Source: Schistocephalus solidus
Lineage: Eukaryota; Platyhelminthes; Cestoda; Diphyllobothriidea; Diphyllobothriidae
NCBI GenBank assembly: GCA_017591395.1
Contig: WEDG01002907.1
Span: 101,498-165,497, forward strand
DNA: 64,000 nucleotides
Direction: 5' to 3'
Made by a program: the position numbers and the translations under genes. Below, one piece after another: positions 24,601-36,300 of the stretch (positions are counted from its first letter, which is position 1; every line of letters begins with the position of its first letter). The notes beneath the pieces were generated by a model, which saw only the letters and a list, made by a program, of their open reading frames with translations, was not told where the DNA came from and did not search any database.

Positions 24601-25800
24601 AAAGTTTCCAATTTTGTGACTTTCTAAGGCCATGAAATGTCTATTCATAAAGCATCGTACCTGTACATTTATTAATACTGCTCATAAAGTATACACCAGG
24701 AGCCACATCCACGAGAAAATTGTATGAGCCCTATATGACAGCTTCTTAATAGCGTACAGAAAGGTATGAATTTCCTTACACGGATCGGATTATGCGGTAC
24801 GATAATTAAAATTGCAAACCTACCTAAGCAATGCTTTCGGCAATGAGTGGTTGTGTGACCCCACGAATCGGCAACGAACTATTGTGCAACCCTACTAACC
24901 CGGCAAGGAACACAATGGGATAGGGTTACGGCCAGGGTTCGGCTGGCGTGGATAGGTAGGTATGTAATACGGTATAATTCAGTGCAAAAAGTCAGCTCAC
25001 TTGAACAGTAACGGTGGGCGTACAAATTTAGTTTTATTGCCAAGATCGTACAGCTTATTTCCGTCCTACCCTGCCCTACCCCATTGCCACCGTTCCCGCA
25101 TTTCACACGCCTACCTATCAAGTATGTTCGTTAGTAGGGTCGTACAATAGTTCATTTCCAGTTATTGGGGTCGCACAAACAGCCCTTGCCAGCAAAAGTA
25201 CTGGGAAGATTGTAGGCTAATGGCAAGAATTGCCTTAAGTTAAAAAACACCCGATGATGCATCATGAGTGGGCGATATGAAGTCCAATGAAGAATAACGA
25301 ACACTTTGCACAGGGAAACGGGTCGTAGGTGGTTCTCATGAGCCCTAACTGGTCAATTCCGAGTATTTGTGTTAAGTCTCACGAAAGGAGACTCCTAAAG
25401 AATAAATCCCACAATGATTTGCTACGCACAAAAGTTGACCTAAGCAAAAATATTCGCCTGCATTTGAAGTCGGAAAAGGTTGCTTGGAAGGTGGTTAGCT
25501 AATGACACCCAGACGGCCCACCAAAAGAAAATAAAGAATAGACAACGGTCAGAGAGTAACCTTTGAGGACATCCACAGTTGATGTCCACACCGTCGCACT
25601 GGTTGAGAAGCAGCTCACAACAACGCTCGAAATCCGGCCCGGTCTTGCAGGCCAGCTGCACGATGAGAGGGCGATCCTCGGGACAGGTAGTAAACTCTAT
25701 TGCGCGGACTTGCTCAGAGTGCAGAAAGGAGTCACTCATTATCATTGGTGAGTAGGCAAGGTCAACGTTATGTTTTCGAACCAACAGGCGAAAGGGAAGT
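21671..25800 (-). CDS. DUS4L: tRNA-dihydrouridine synthase 4-like (5' exon missing)
   Basis: Four minus-strand exons join in frame with GT...AG borders: 25800-25561, 23711-23471, 22744-22498 and 21981-21671 (stop TAG). They encode a flavin-dependent Dus fold: LPFRLLVRKHNVDLAYSPM, then DRPLIVQLACKTGPD; VDINCGCPQ with the conserved Cys; WAMKDGYGAAMLKQPELI; FSLSIKVR; the FMN-side motifs WVTIHGRTPSQR and IFLNGDVTSIEDAW; then GVMVARGLLANPALF and a helical C-terminus. Dus4 reduces uridines in the tRNA D-loop (positions 20a and 20b) using FMN and NAD(P)H. The start codon and the usual N-terminal motif just before LPF were not found. Exon 2 is longer than the human counterpart, with extra residues before and after the SIKVR motif. 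The protein is otherwise of family length. Confidence 0.94.
24385..24640 (+). repeat. AT-rich interspersed repeat, copy 2 (in a DUS4L intron)
   Basis: Contains ggatgccggctttagagcaa, cttctttccgaccgcctgcg and, further on, aaattcaaatatattttata, matching the copies at 32010 and 33945. Confidence 0.6.
24851..25179. mobile_element. MITE-like element with long terminal inverted repeats
   Basis: The left end begins ttgtgtgaccccacgaatcg and runs to ccctactaac. The right end, read in reverse complement, begins ttgtgcgaccccaataactg and runs to the same ccctactaac. About 40 of 49 positions agree by eye. The 329-bp element has no ORF for a transposase. It lies in the DUS4L intron between exons 1 and 2. 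A target-site duplication was not obvious, so the superfamily is not assigned. Confidence 0.75.
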
Positions 25801-27145
25801 CTGAAAACCGAATATGTTTTATGGGGAGGGCGAAAATTGGCATGACACATGTCTGGAGAGCAATTTTAAAAAATCAGTCAAACATTACGGAATCGCCTAA
25901 GCCTTACTTTAGCGCCTCTATGGAAAAAAATCCACCACGCGCCGGACAGCTCCAATTTTTGGTGTTGGGAAACCTACGACAAATGTACTAGAAAAATCCA
26001 CTAGGTCTAGAGTCTTGCAACTGTTTGCACATACTTCACAATCCTCAGGAAGAAGGCGACCAGAAGGAGTAGCGATGACAGAAATTCTAAAGATTAATAA
26101 TGATGTATTTGAGGCTATTTTCAGCTGCACTAGGGTTCAAGTATCGAGCAGACAAAAGGTGGAGGTCAAAAAGCAAGTCAGAATAATTCCAACGACCTTC
26201 GAGCTAATCGCAGCAAAAAAGCGCTCAAACACATTTAAAAAAAGAATAATGGAAACCCAGAGCACAGCGACGTTCTCAACTAATCTGTGAACTGTTTAAG
26301 TAAATGAGAGAGCGTTAGGAATTTGGATACGTAAGAAAGCCGAAGTATAGCGGTGGACCGGGGCAGAACTTACTTAGAATAACGAACCATGGGCGCGGAA
26401 ACGCGAACAAAAGGGACATCGTCAGAAATGTACCTGGAGACGATGTCCATTGACAGGTCTTTGTGGTATGAATCTGAGCGCAAAAGAACAAAAAAACAAT
26501 CTCACAAAAGAATAAATAAAGACTGAAATTTCTATAGAGAACGAAATACAGAATCTTACTGGCACGTTCGCATTCCAACCGAATGCTTGCCTGGGCAAAC
26601 ACTTGCACAGAATAACCAATGCACAGGGAGCAGGCAGATAGTTATCAGTGACATAGTCAAGATTGAAGACATTGAAAATGCTCGTGCAGAACTATTTACC
26701 TCCTGTCACAGAAAACCTGAAAAAATCACAAAGTTCAAACCCGTGTTGAAAAAAGTCATTGTAATCTGCTGCGAATGGAACGAACGCCATAAGCAAGCAA
26801 AGCAAGAAAGATACTTCACAGTTAAGAAATTTTAGTTAGCGCACTTAACTTTTCCCCTACTAAAAGGCGTCTAATCGATCTATCTGCAATTCCATCTAAA
26901 GAAAGCGCAGTAATTACCCAAACTACAGGCCCATTCGACCGCCACATCGCACGCAACCTATGCAAAAAGCTGTAGGCGCAACTCAAATATATACTGTGTG
27001 GACGCCGACGGTAGGCTTCGGCATTTCCATCCACTGCTAGAAAGAACGGCAGCAGATACTGACGAAAACGCGGCCACTTAAATATTAAGCTCAAATGTTT
27101 GCAGTCTTCGTGATAAGTCTGTGTTAAGAAAATGCTATTGTTGCA

Positions 27146-27183
27146 TCTGGAGTAGCGCACTTCTACCAAATGCCGACAGTTCT
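27146..27183 (-). other. Weak candidate for the missing upstream DUS4L exon
   Basis: The minus strand here reads NCRHLVEVRYSR. The last residues and reading phase would fit directly onto the exon beginning at 25800, where Dus4 proteins have a similar C-x-P-M-V-R-Y-S motif. However, the base pair after the putative exon end is AT, not GT, and the middle of the motif does not fit. It may be chance. Confidence 0.15.
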
Positions 27184-27534
27184 GCTCAGGCAAGTAAATG
27201 ACCGAATTAATGAAAACTCGTAAGTCAAAAACTGAGGTAGAAATTGCTCAATATATTCTAGCGAAATCCTAATGCTTCAGTTGATCATAATCGAAGTGCA
27301 ACACTTCTTTTTTTGCGCAAGGTGTTAGTGACTATGTGATGGTTTTTTGTGCCTGAAACGCTAAAGGATGCAGTTTCTTTCGGGACACTACTTCGTGGTC
27401 CAGTATTCGATTGAGAATCCCGCGCCTACTTTAAAACTGATAAGTAGTAACCCTTTTGAAATACAATTAGTTCGAATTGGAAGCAACCGTGCGGGTTTGC
27501 AAATTTCATCCACAAAATGATCTTGATAAAAATT

Positions 27535-27640
27535 CGGCAACTCTGGTGGGATTTGACCTACTCTCTAGCCGACTGAGCTGCAAGGCCCCACCGGGAGCCA
27601 CGAGTTTAATCACACTTGGTTCAAGTTACCCACCCAGCCT
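27535..27640 (-). repeat. Second tRNA-derived SINE family, copy 1
   Basis: On the minus strand: ggctcccggtggggccttgc, then agctcagtcggctagagag, which resembles a tRNA A box and D-arm. The same sequence (ggctcccggtggggcaacgt, then tcagttggctagagcgttgg) recurs at 63790-63860. The parent tRNA is not identified. Confidence 0.45.
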
Positions 27641-27955
27641 ACTGCAACGTATGGAATCCACCGATTCTGATACAGTAAGCGGATCTACTTTTTAGCTCTA
27701 CTAGTTCCTTGCTATTACGACAGATAAAGTGGCTTCGACGACATAAGATTCACGCGGAAGAACACCCAGCACGACTTTACCCAAATAAGGGAATTGATTC
27801 CGCCTGGCGAAACAAGTTTCCCTATTTCTCGAAGTCATTATTTATTAGCATCAGGTCCTACAAGATTCATCTTTAAAACTACCTTCAACGCTTCTCTCTG
27901 GTTATAAGACTAGATGTAGAAACAGCCAAAAACTTCAAACATCCTAGAAGAAGGC

Positions 27956-28354
27956 TGTTGGGATACAAACACAGGCGTGTGTTAAGGAGACGGGAACCGC
28001 AATCGAGTCGCGGCCCAAGGCGAAAAGGGCACATGATGACGCACGCCGAAACAGACCAAGCCGGCTGAGAAAGACGCGTAGAAAACCAGGCAACCAAGCA
28101 GTGTGCACCGCTGCACCGAGCACGTGTGTGGCCAAAAATTGCGAGAAGTTTCAGTGTGAGATGCGAACCACGATGCAGGCCAGAAGGTTCCAGAACGCAC
28201 TCCGCTATTGTTACGACATTGGCCGGAACGCTGAGAACACCCAGAACTCAATAGAAGAGAGTTTATGAGCTAGGTATCGGCTGTCTTCTGTCGGCCCAGA
28301 ATAAAGTGGTTTTCCCAGAAAACGGCTTTGCCTTCTCCTCTATCCCACCCATCA
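27956..28354 (+). mobile_element. LTR-like repeat, copy 2 (possible solo LTR)
   Basis: Starts TGTTGGGATA and ends TATCCCACCCATCA, so the first ten bases are nearly the reverse complement of the end, and the TG...CA form fits an LTR. A poly(A) signal (AATAAA) is at 28300, about 50 bp before the end, as in the R region of an LTR. A second copy in reverse orientation is at 10241-10650. No primer-binding site or gag/pol sequence follows, so this looks like a solo LTR. The ORFs across it are not recognised. Confidence 0.55.
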
Positions 28355-29481
28355 GAGTAGAACAGCGTCTAGTGTAACGACACTTTTTAGTGAAACACAG
28401 GGTGCCGAGCTCGGGGAAAAGTAGCGGTGTGATTGAAAGTGGAGTTTCCTACCACATCAAAATTAATCCGGTTGGAAATTTAATAGTCCAAAGCGCTGAG
28501 GTTGAGAATCATCTGCGAATGAGAAAAATCAAAAAAATTCACTAGTCCTTTGTCATGCATGATTATTCCGCCAGTATGTTAGTTCTTTCCGGAGGGAGGA
28601 AAATGCTTTCCAGTTATGTACAAATTTTTCTCCAGCCTCGGGCGTTTTCTTAAATAGAACTAAACATATGTTTAATATTCAGCTAACAGACCACAGCGAA
28701 TACTTGAATTGCAATAAAAATCTCAAATTAGATGAAATGACACAAAACACCAGCGGTGGGCCATGAGGTTTCCAGAAATGAATGGGACGTGGCAGCCAGA
28801 AGGCAATTTTATGCAACCCAAAATAAGCACGATAAAACGCGCTGAGCAGAACAGAGCCCCTTGCCACTGTACGTCAACACGACTTGCAAATACCCAAAAC
28901 TGCCTTCAATGAAAGTTTAATCACAACTCTTAGGACTGTATGTGCATGGAAAGGCAGTAATTCAGCTCATGAGTACATAAGTATTCGGTATACGCCTGTA
29001 GAAACGGAGTTCGTCTGGACTACGCCATCTAATAGGCCTAATAGTGGGCAAGCGTTGCCCAGGTACAGTGCACGCATCTGGAGTGAGACTGCCAGAAATA
29101 TTGAACGTGTATCTTTCCGGCTTTCCAGACCTGCAGGACAGAGCCAGAGGTAAATCTTATTCGACCTAGGGGCAATCATAGGGGGTTGGGGAATATCGAT
29201 TGAAAAAAAAAGTTAAAAAACGACAGTATTTGCACAAAAAGAGGAAGAAATGAGATAAGGATGTAGTCAAACAAGAGACTGCACTTCAAATGGGTTTATC
29301 TTTGTGAAAAAGTTACAAAACAGAAGAAAACAAGGAGAGGAGTTTAAAATAATAAAAACAGTTGTCAAAGTGGACTAAGAAGGGCGGAAATCACTCATAT
29401 AAGATAGGATGACCAGTCTTTCAAGGTTGGTGAATAAGCCCGAAATTATGATTCAATATTTGTGGAACGTAGCGCCTCTCG
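28355..29481. other. Intergenic between DUS4L and EXOC7
   Basis: No gene recognised. It should hold the EXOC7 3' untranslated region just left of 29482 and the DUS4L promoter or first exon somewhere between 25800 and here. Confidence 0.4.
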
Positions 29482-30362
29482 TTAGGTAAGAACAGCAGCC
29501 CCTGAGATGTAGAGTAGCCGCAGCCTTTCAAGGAATTCCTCAGGAGTATATCGAATGTATTTATCACGTCTCGATGTGAAGGAGATATGGAGAGACTTTT
29601 CTCGGAATGATTGATACACCGGAACGAGTTCGGCACAGACGCATTCGCAGAGACTCTCGCGCAACTCCTTATCCGGCAGCGAGAGCTGTGAGTGCAGCTT
29701 CGTCAGGTTCACAAGGCCTTGATTGATATTCTACACAAGGAGCGAGGAAACAAAAAGGTTACTTTCCACCAATAAAAAAAAATCATTAACAAATATCGCC
29801 ACATCACTGGGGAAGAAGGATGCCAGACAGAAATCGGCATGAGTTACCAATGCGAAGGGAGTGACTTAGGGAGGTGATGCAAGAAAGGCAGGATTAAGCT
29901 GAAGGCTCAAGAACTCTGAGTGCTTACGGTCCATGCGGCCTTCATTTGTGCCCTTTCGCGTGACTCCAGCTACAAAAGATAAGAAAATTGCTGAGATTAT
30001 GGGAGATAGAAGCGTGCAGACAATGACATATTAATAAAAAGTCGGAGATAAAGTATCAAAGATGCATAAAGTTTCGGCTGAAGACGATGGTTATGAGGAA
30101 TAAAACAGGTAATAAGACTACGAGGACGAATGAGCGGGGAGAGAGAGACTTCGAGAAGGGACATAGGCATCAAAGCGAGGACCGGAAGAAGAAATGGAGA
30201 AAAGATAGGTTAGAAACAAAAGCACAAGTGGTAAAGAGGAACCCAGATATAGGCGCATCATGGGAGCACGCAGTGGAGTTCAACAAACGAGACCAAGATC
30301 AAACGGTAGCGACGAAATCTATACCTGTTTTCGTTGCTGCAGTTGATCAGCAAGATTGCCAA
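29482..30362 (-). CDS. EXOC7: EXOC7 last three exons
   Basis: 30362-30325 gives [12 protein letters not shown]. 29969-29928 gives [14 protein letters not shown], corresponding to human KLRDKERQIIKERF. 29730-29482 gives [33 protein letters not shown] and [20 protein letters not shown], matching human FLQKF and EKYIKYGVEQVGDMIDRLF. The protein ends SGAAVLT, a few residues longer than human. The basic SRRDKYIRY segment lies in the region known in Exo70 to contact phosphoinositides. Confidence 0.93.
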
Positions 30363-33300
30363 CTAAGAGGTTAGCAGCACGCATGCACCTATGCGAAAAG
30401 AAAACCTAATGAGCATGCGATCAGGCGTTGTGTAACAAGAGCAAAAAAGGAAACTAAGGACACAAGCAACTTCGAGACTCAGCGTGGTCGGAGACGTCGA
30501 AAAGCCTGGAAGCGCAATTAATAGTAGATGCAAGCCTGCCTACGTCTGGTTGAGTGGGAATCGAATGCACCTGGTCATCAATTCAACTCTCAATGGTAGG
30601 CACGAGTGCATGTCCTCGTAAGCACAAATAACAAGAAGCGCAGGCAAATACGAAGGACAGCGACGAATGATTCCGTCGGCAGGCGAAGAAAAAGAGAGGA
30701 TATGGGGTGGATAACATGCGTTTCTCCACTATGCGTAGCAGTCGGCGCAGATGGATGCCTGACAGCGAAAACATGCGACAGCAACAAGAAAAGCATAGGA
30801 CCTTGTCAGACGTGGAGGAGGTTGATCGCGCTGATGTAACGACGTTTGATAAAGGGTTCAGAGCGGCTGGCTGCGGTAGTGAGATCGTGCCTGCGGCGGC
30901 GGTGGAGGAAAGTTGGAGTCTACTGACCGCCGAGGAATTGGACTTGCTAAGACGCGGGGAGGCATGAGCGGAAACAGCAGTGACCAAGGCGGCACCCCAC
31001 AGGGAGGCCGTGTTGCGCAGGTGACGAATTGCTCCCTCTGTGCCCGTAGTGGGTGCAAGATAGAGCATGTCTGTCACACTAAAGGAGCATAAAATAGAGC
31101 CTGAAGGCGCTGTCGCCTGCATTTGGTCCGCGTTCTTTCCTCTCACAAAAAGCGTGACCTGCACAGGGCACGCACAAACGAGCGCATGAGACAAGACTAC
31201 ACACCACCACCGCCACCATAGGAAGTGAATGCGGCGGTAACCTGGAGACTGAATTTCGCAAAGACCATTGGAACAAGAGCTTTATTAGACTGACGGTTCT
31301 GATTCTCACTCGAAGCCATCATCAGAGACAGAGGTAGATAAGGGTATTGGATTGTCCAGGTTTTGCAGCAACTAGAGGATGTAGTTTCTAGGCCACTACA
31401 TGCCTGGCACATCCTATAAATATTGCAAAACATGGGCCATCCAATACCCTTATCTGCCTCTGACGATGGATTCGAGTAAAAATCCGAAAGGTCAGGCTGA
31501 ATCTCATTATAGGTAAGAAGACACTCGCAGTATCTACCTTACCTACGCCCGCACGTCCTATGATCAGATGACATAATAAAGTCAAAAGGACAGGCTGGTG
31601 TCGGCGCAGTGGCCGTTGGCACGTGTCAAAAACGATGCTGATATACTCAAGGATTATGCATTTGATACCGATTTCCCACTGCTCCTCGCGGCAGGCGTCA
31701 TAAACGTTGCGTGTAAAAGAAGACGGAAGAGGATCGGATCCGAATTTAATCTTCTTCACTGCCACTGAAAATGCTTCCAAGACTGAACCGTTGTCCGTTA
31801 CGTGCGTCATTATGCCACTGTGCAACTGATTGAAAATTTGTCGCAAGCACTCTACACATCAGCATTTCAGCTTAATTTTCTTGAGTCCATCATGGCTGGC
31901 AGGTTAGAAACTCTCGGTGAGCTTTACTAACGCTTGTTTTGGCTGAGTATCCAATTGTTTCTTCCTGAATCCGCGTTCAGCATGATCCCACGATATTTCA
32001 ATTACGTCAAGATTCCGGTTTTCGAATGAGCTTCTTTCCGACCGCCTGCAAAAACTAAACTCTGTAAAAAACACCTACTTAATTAGAATGAATTCGTGCA
32101 GTGATTGTTGATGCCCTCATAAATCCAAATATATGTGTTATAGAAAACCAGCATAAAATATTCTTTCTCGAACTAATTTCGAAGAAAATTAGTTCTTAAA
32201 ATTTTACACTTAAAGAGAGGGTATCTCTCGGTTTAACGAAAAAAACTTTTCTTCAATTCTAGAATTATTTTGAACCACAACCTGCCGTTACACTTCCAGT
32301 CACCGTTTCCAAAAATTGCTGTATGCATTAAGAATACATTAATAAACCCCATCTAAGAAAAATCACACATTTTTTCTATGCTATTAGGAAAATGTCGTCT
32401 AGTGCTAATGATATGGATATGGTTTGTACTGTATAATGTATAAGCAACATTCATTAATGGACAGATAAAGTGCTTTATTAATGGCATTTCACGCTTAAAA
32501 TAATAATAATAATAACAAGCCTAATTGATATCAGAAGATACCATTTTACGATAATAGTTTGAAGAAATCGTCACTGGCCACCAAAAGATTACAAGGAAGA
32601 ACATGTTGCGCATGGTTTCTGTAAAAATAAATTTGAATATTTACCCTTCCTGGATTACTTGGGCGGGGCGTTCCTATTCCCGTGTCCTGCTTAGGCGACC
32701 CATCCCGCAATCATCCCGAAGTGACTGAAATATTTTGGGATCATGCTTAACGGAAAACAATATTACAACCCCACAGAAGCAAGTCCTTCTGATTGCAAAC
32801 ACGCTGCAGCATTTCGGTTAATGTTTTGTGGGACCGGTCACTGACTGTATATCTGAGTAATCTTGACTATGGTAGGCACAGTCCATTGGACAGGAAACTG
32901 TCGTGTTAGACGGCGGATCACCACAGCCAGCTGAGAGACAATGAGGACTAGCGACCATCGACCTGGTTCACTCACTTCGTCGCGCTGTCACTCTCTCCCT
33001 CCCTCTCACGCGTCCACCACACCCGTCAAGTTGCAAAGGCTAGACAAGTTGAGGAAGGATGGAGGTGGGCGTGAGTGCAGTGGCTGACCCGACACAGACC
33101 AGCACGTCAGAATCGTCTTGGTGAGGAAAGGTCGGACATGCTTGGCCACACACTCGTCTCTTTTCATGGGTGTACACTGGCAATGAGATCAGTCGTTGGT
33201 GCTAAGGTGGCACACGCATGCTGTTACAATCTTCAGACCACCTGTTCACGCAGAAAATGCTCGTAAATTTTTGACCACTAAGGCCTCTAGGATCTCTCTT

Positions 33301-36300
33301 GCCACCAAATTAGTTTAATAAATAAACGTCAGGAAATTAAAACGGAGTGTCTGCCAGGGAATCCCTGTCGCTGAATAGCCAACGCTGCGAGTAGGCGGAG
33401 TTATTTACAAAGATCCAGATGGGGATTTAGTTGGCTAATGCACGTAATCGTTGGTGGAGGGTGAAACAAAGTTACAGGCTGGTTAAATGAAACTACCCGC
33501 GAACATAAAACTTCTTTCGATCCTGCAGAAGGTTCTGGAATTTGTCGATGGCCGAGTTTTCGTACAGCGATAGTTGCTCATGCAGACCAGTGCTAAGAGA
33601 GAAAGTGGGAAATAAACATAGCGGTCAGAAGACAGCGCATTAGAGGAGAAGGGGAAAATGTACTCGGTTAATGGTACCAAACTGAGAAATGGCTCGCAAA
33701 CCGTACACCACTTCATCTGCACCAGGTTCGTTAAATTCGCCAAATTTGCAGAGTACAGTAGCTTAAAAATGAAGATAGCTATCAGTCGCGTCCGTAGTGT
33801 GTAAGAAACAGTCACTGACCGAGCTCATGCAATGCTAACCTAAATTTGAAAATTCGTTTTAGATTAGGAATACATTAAGTGGAATTGAAATATTTATTAT
33901 CTTGGAGCATAAGACCAAGATATTTCGGACACAGCAGGATACCGGCTTTTGATCGAACGTCCTGAAAAACCTCACCTGATAAAAATGACTAATGAAGTAC
34001 TGATCTTTGTTTCTATAGATGTTCGATGCTGATACAAATTCAAATATATAATATAGAAAAGATAAAGAAAAATAGTCTACCTTGTACCCGTTTGATAGCA
34101 AATCAAGTATTCCTTTAACTTTATACTTAAAAAAGGGTAGGTTTAGGCTGTAGTCTTAAAATTCCTGAATAATGTTGACCCCGATCTGACAATGCACTTG
34201 CGTTTAGGGTTTTCAGTCTACAAGCTATATGCCTTCCGGGGAATGAATACCAAGCATTCCTTCAGGTCATTAAGAAGATAGTGTTTAATGCTAATAGGAT
34301 TTTGTAACGATTTATTCCAGTAGGGTATTAAAAAACGACCGGATACGATGCACTTTAAATGGAAAGCGTGCAGTCTTAAAACATTGCACAAGTAGAAAAT
34401 TTTTAAGGCAATAACGTAATATGCAACCCAACTCATGGAAAAAGAATACGTCAGCGAGTGATACGAAACCAGTGGTATTAGGGGTTTCATGGGTGTGGCT
34501 AAATGAAGAAGATGAGAGCGCTAACCTAATCCTAACCCAATCCATTGTTTTCGTTAGGGTTAACATTAGTTGCCGGGTTAGTAGGGATGTACATTAGTTT
34601 GTTGCCTCTACACGTAGAGCTTGTGATATCTGGTAGCTTTACGTCACGTCAACTGCTAGGCGCGATGTCATTCCTAGGTGACCTGACTCACTTCTTATCG
34701 AACCCTCGACGTGAGCAAGAATGAGGCCGATTATTTTCGATCTTTCATTATGACAGTAAAACTGATGCGTTTTGAAACCAATGTTGCGTGCTAACGGTCG
34801 ACGCCTGGAAAGTCGCCATTTGACCCGATAATTCAGTCCTCCTACGGTCAACGAAATATAGTGTCTGGTGCTACTAACTCAATAACGAATACTAATCTTG
34901 ACGAGCACAATGCATAAATTAAGGATTAGCTATGCATGTAATGCGGTTGCGTATTATACGCTCATTCTTGAGCCCCGCCAGCAACCACATAGCGCATAGT
35001 AATATAGATAAAATAGCATTATCAACAAAGACAAAAAGACTGAAATGGCTATTTCTGACTCATTAGCCATAATCAGTCAGCCATATCTAACCCCAGTTTT
35101 TGCCACCCCTGAGGATCGAACCCACGACTTGTCCAACGCCTTAGCTATTAGGCCAAGGACTCATTCTCCTGTCCATTGCGATTGGGTATAGGGCACCGGC
35201 CTTCTAACCAACAGTCGGCGAACTAGAGCGTCAGGGGCTGCACAACATGGGATTAGGTATGGCCGACTGACGACCGTTAATAAGCCCTAAATGGCCATTT
35301 CCATCCCATGTCTTCGTTGGTAATGCTCTTCTCGCCCTCTCTTCTTCTTTATCCCACGCAACAGTGGCATGCCCGAGTCAAGACGACAGTGGCTGATGCG
35401 TCGCAAATTCGCCGTCCATCGATGGTCACATTATAACCTGGTCTTCATTCTAATGGAGGACTGTTTTTCACGTTGACTAGCAAACCTCCAAGCCACAAAC
35501 GTTGGCATGTTGTGATAGGTTCGGATATAAAAGATGTATTATAATCAGTCTGAAAACTAAAACTAGTACAATGCGCTATCAGTCGCGGCCTGACCAGGTC
35601 CTTCCAAGGACTGGCAAGCAGGCTGCAATGGCTCCTTAACGTAGGCTCATACCCGCGGAGTAGGTACCAGGTCGAGTGTGGTACGCGTATAGAGATTGAT
35701 GAATTTTATTGGCCACTGCACCCACCCTCATCTCCCGTCGTCTTGAATTTGTCTTGTAATCGAAACGTGGTGGGATTTATAGGGGCGAGTGAGGTAGATG
35801 CAGTGAAAGTTCTTCTCACTATAAACGAATTCGCACTCACTTCACTTCCGGGTCCATTTCCTGAGGCAATGGTGGAAGTCGACATCCGGGATTTTCCAAC
35901 TACCAGGTCATGTGTGTGTGTGGGTCTTCGCTCTCGAAAATGAATCAATGACCTTCCGGTCCAACACAATGGCAACGAAGGCTGTGGAGAAGGAGGGAAG
36001 GAGGTATGCGCGCGTGCGATTCTTGTCTGAGTTACCTCTATCCTAATTCCTGCGATAATTCCCAACTCCAGCCTACCTTCCTCGTAATTGCCGCCAGTGC
36101 ACGATATGCGAGGGAAGGGAGGTAGCTGTGCTGACTAAATGTCCATCCAGCATGCGCCTTCCTTGTCAGAATAAAATCAGCGTTATTTAAACTATCACGA
36201 CGTGGTTTGGCCTGAGAGGCTGCTGGTTGACGGAAAGACCCTGTCCCCGTGGCGACGGGGTGGGGCGGAACGCGGCCTTCTTACTGCGGCTTTTAGAGCA

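Noticed and set aside
27982..28251. ORFs in the LTR-like repeat
   Set aside because: The same region in the other copy (10241-10650) does not keep the frame, so coding is unlikely.
30087..30374. Lys/Arg-rich plus-strand ORF
   Set aside because: It lies opposite EXOC7 exon 30362-30325 and its intron; composition is explained by purine-rich DNA.
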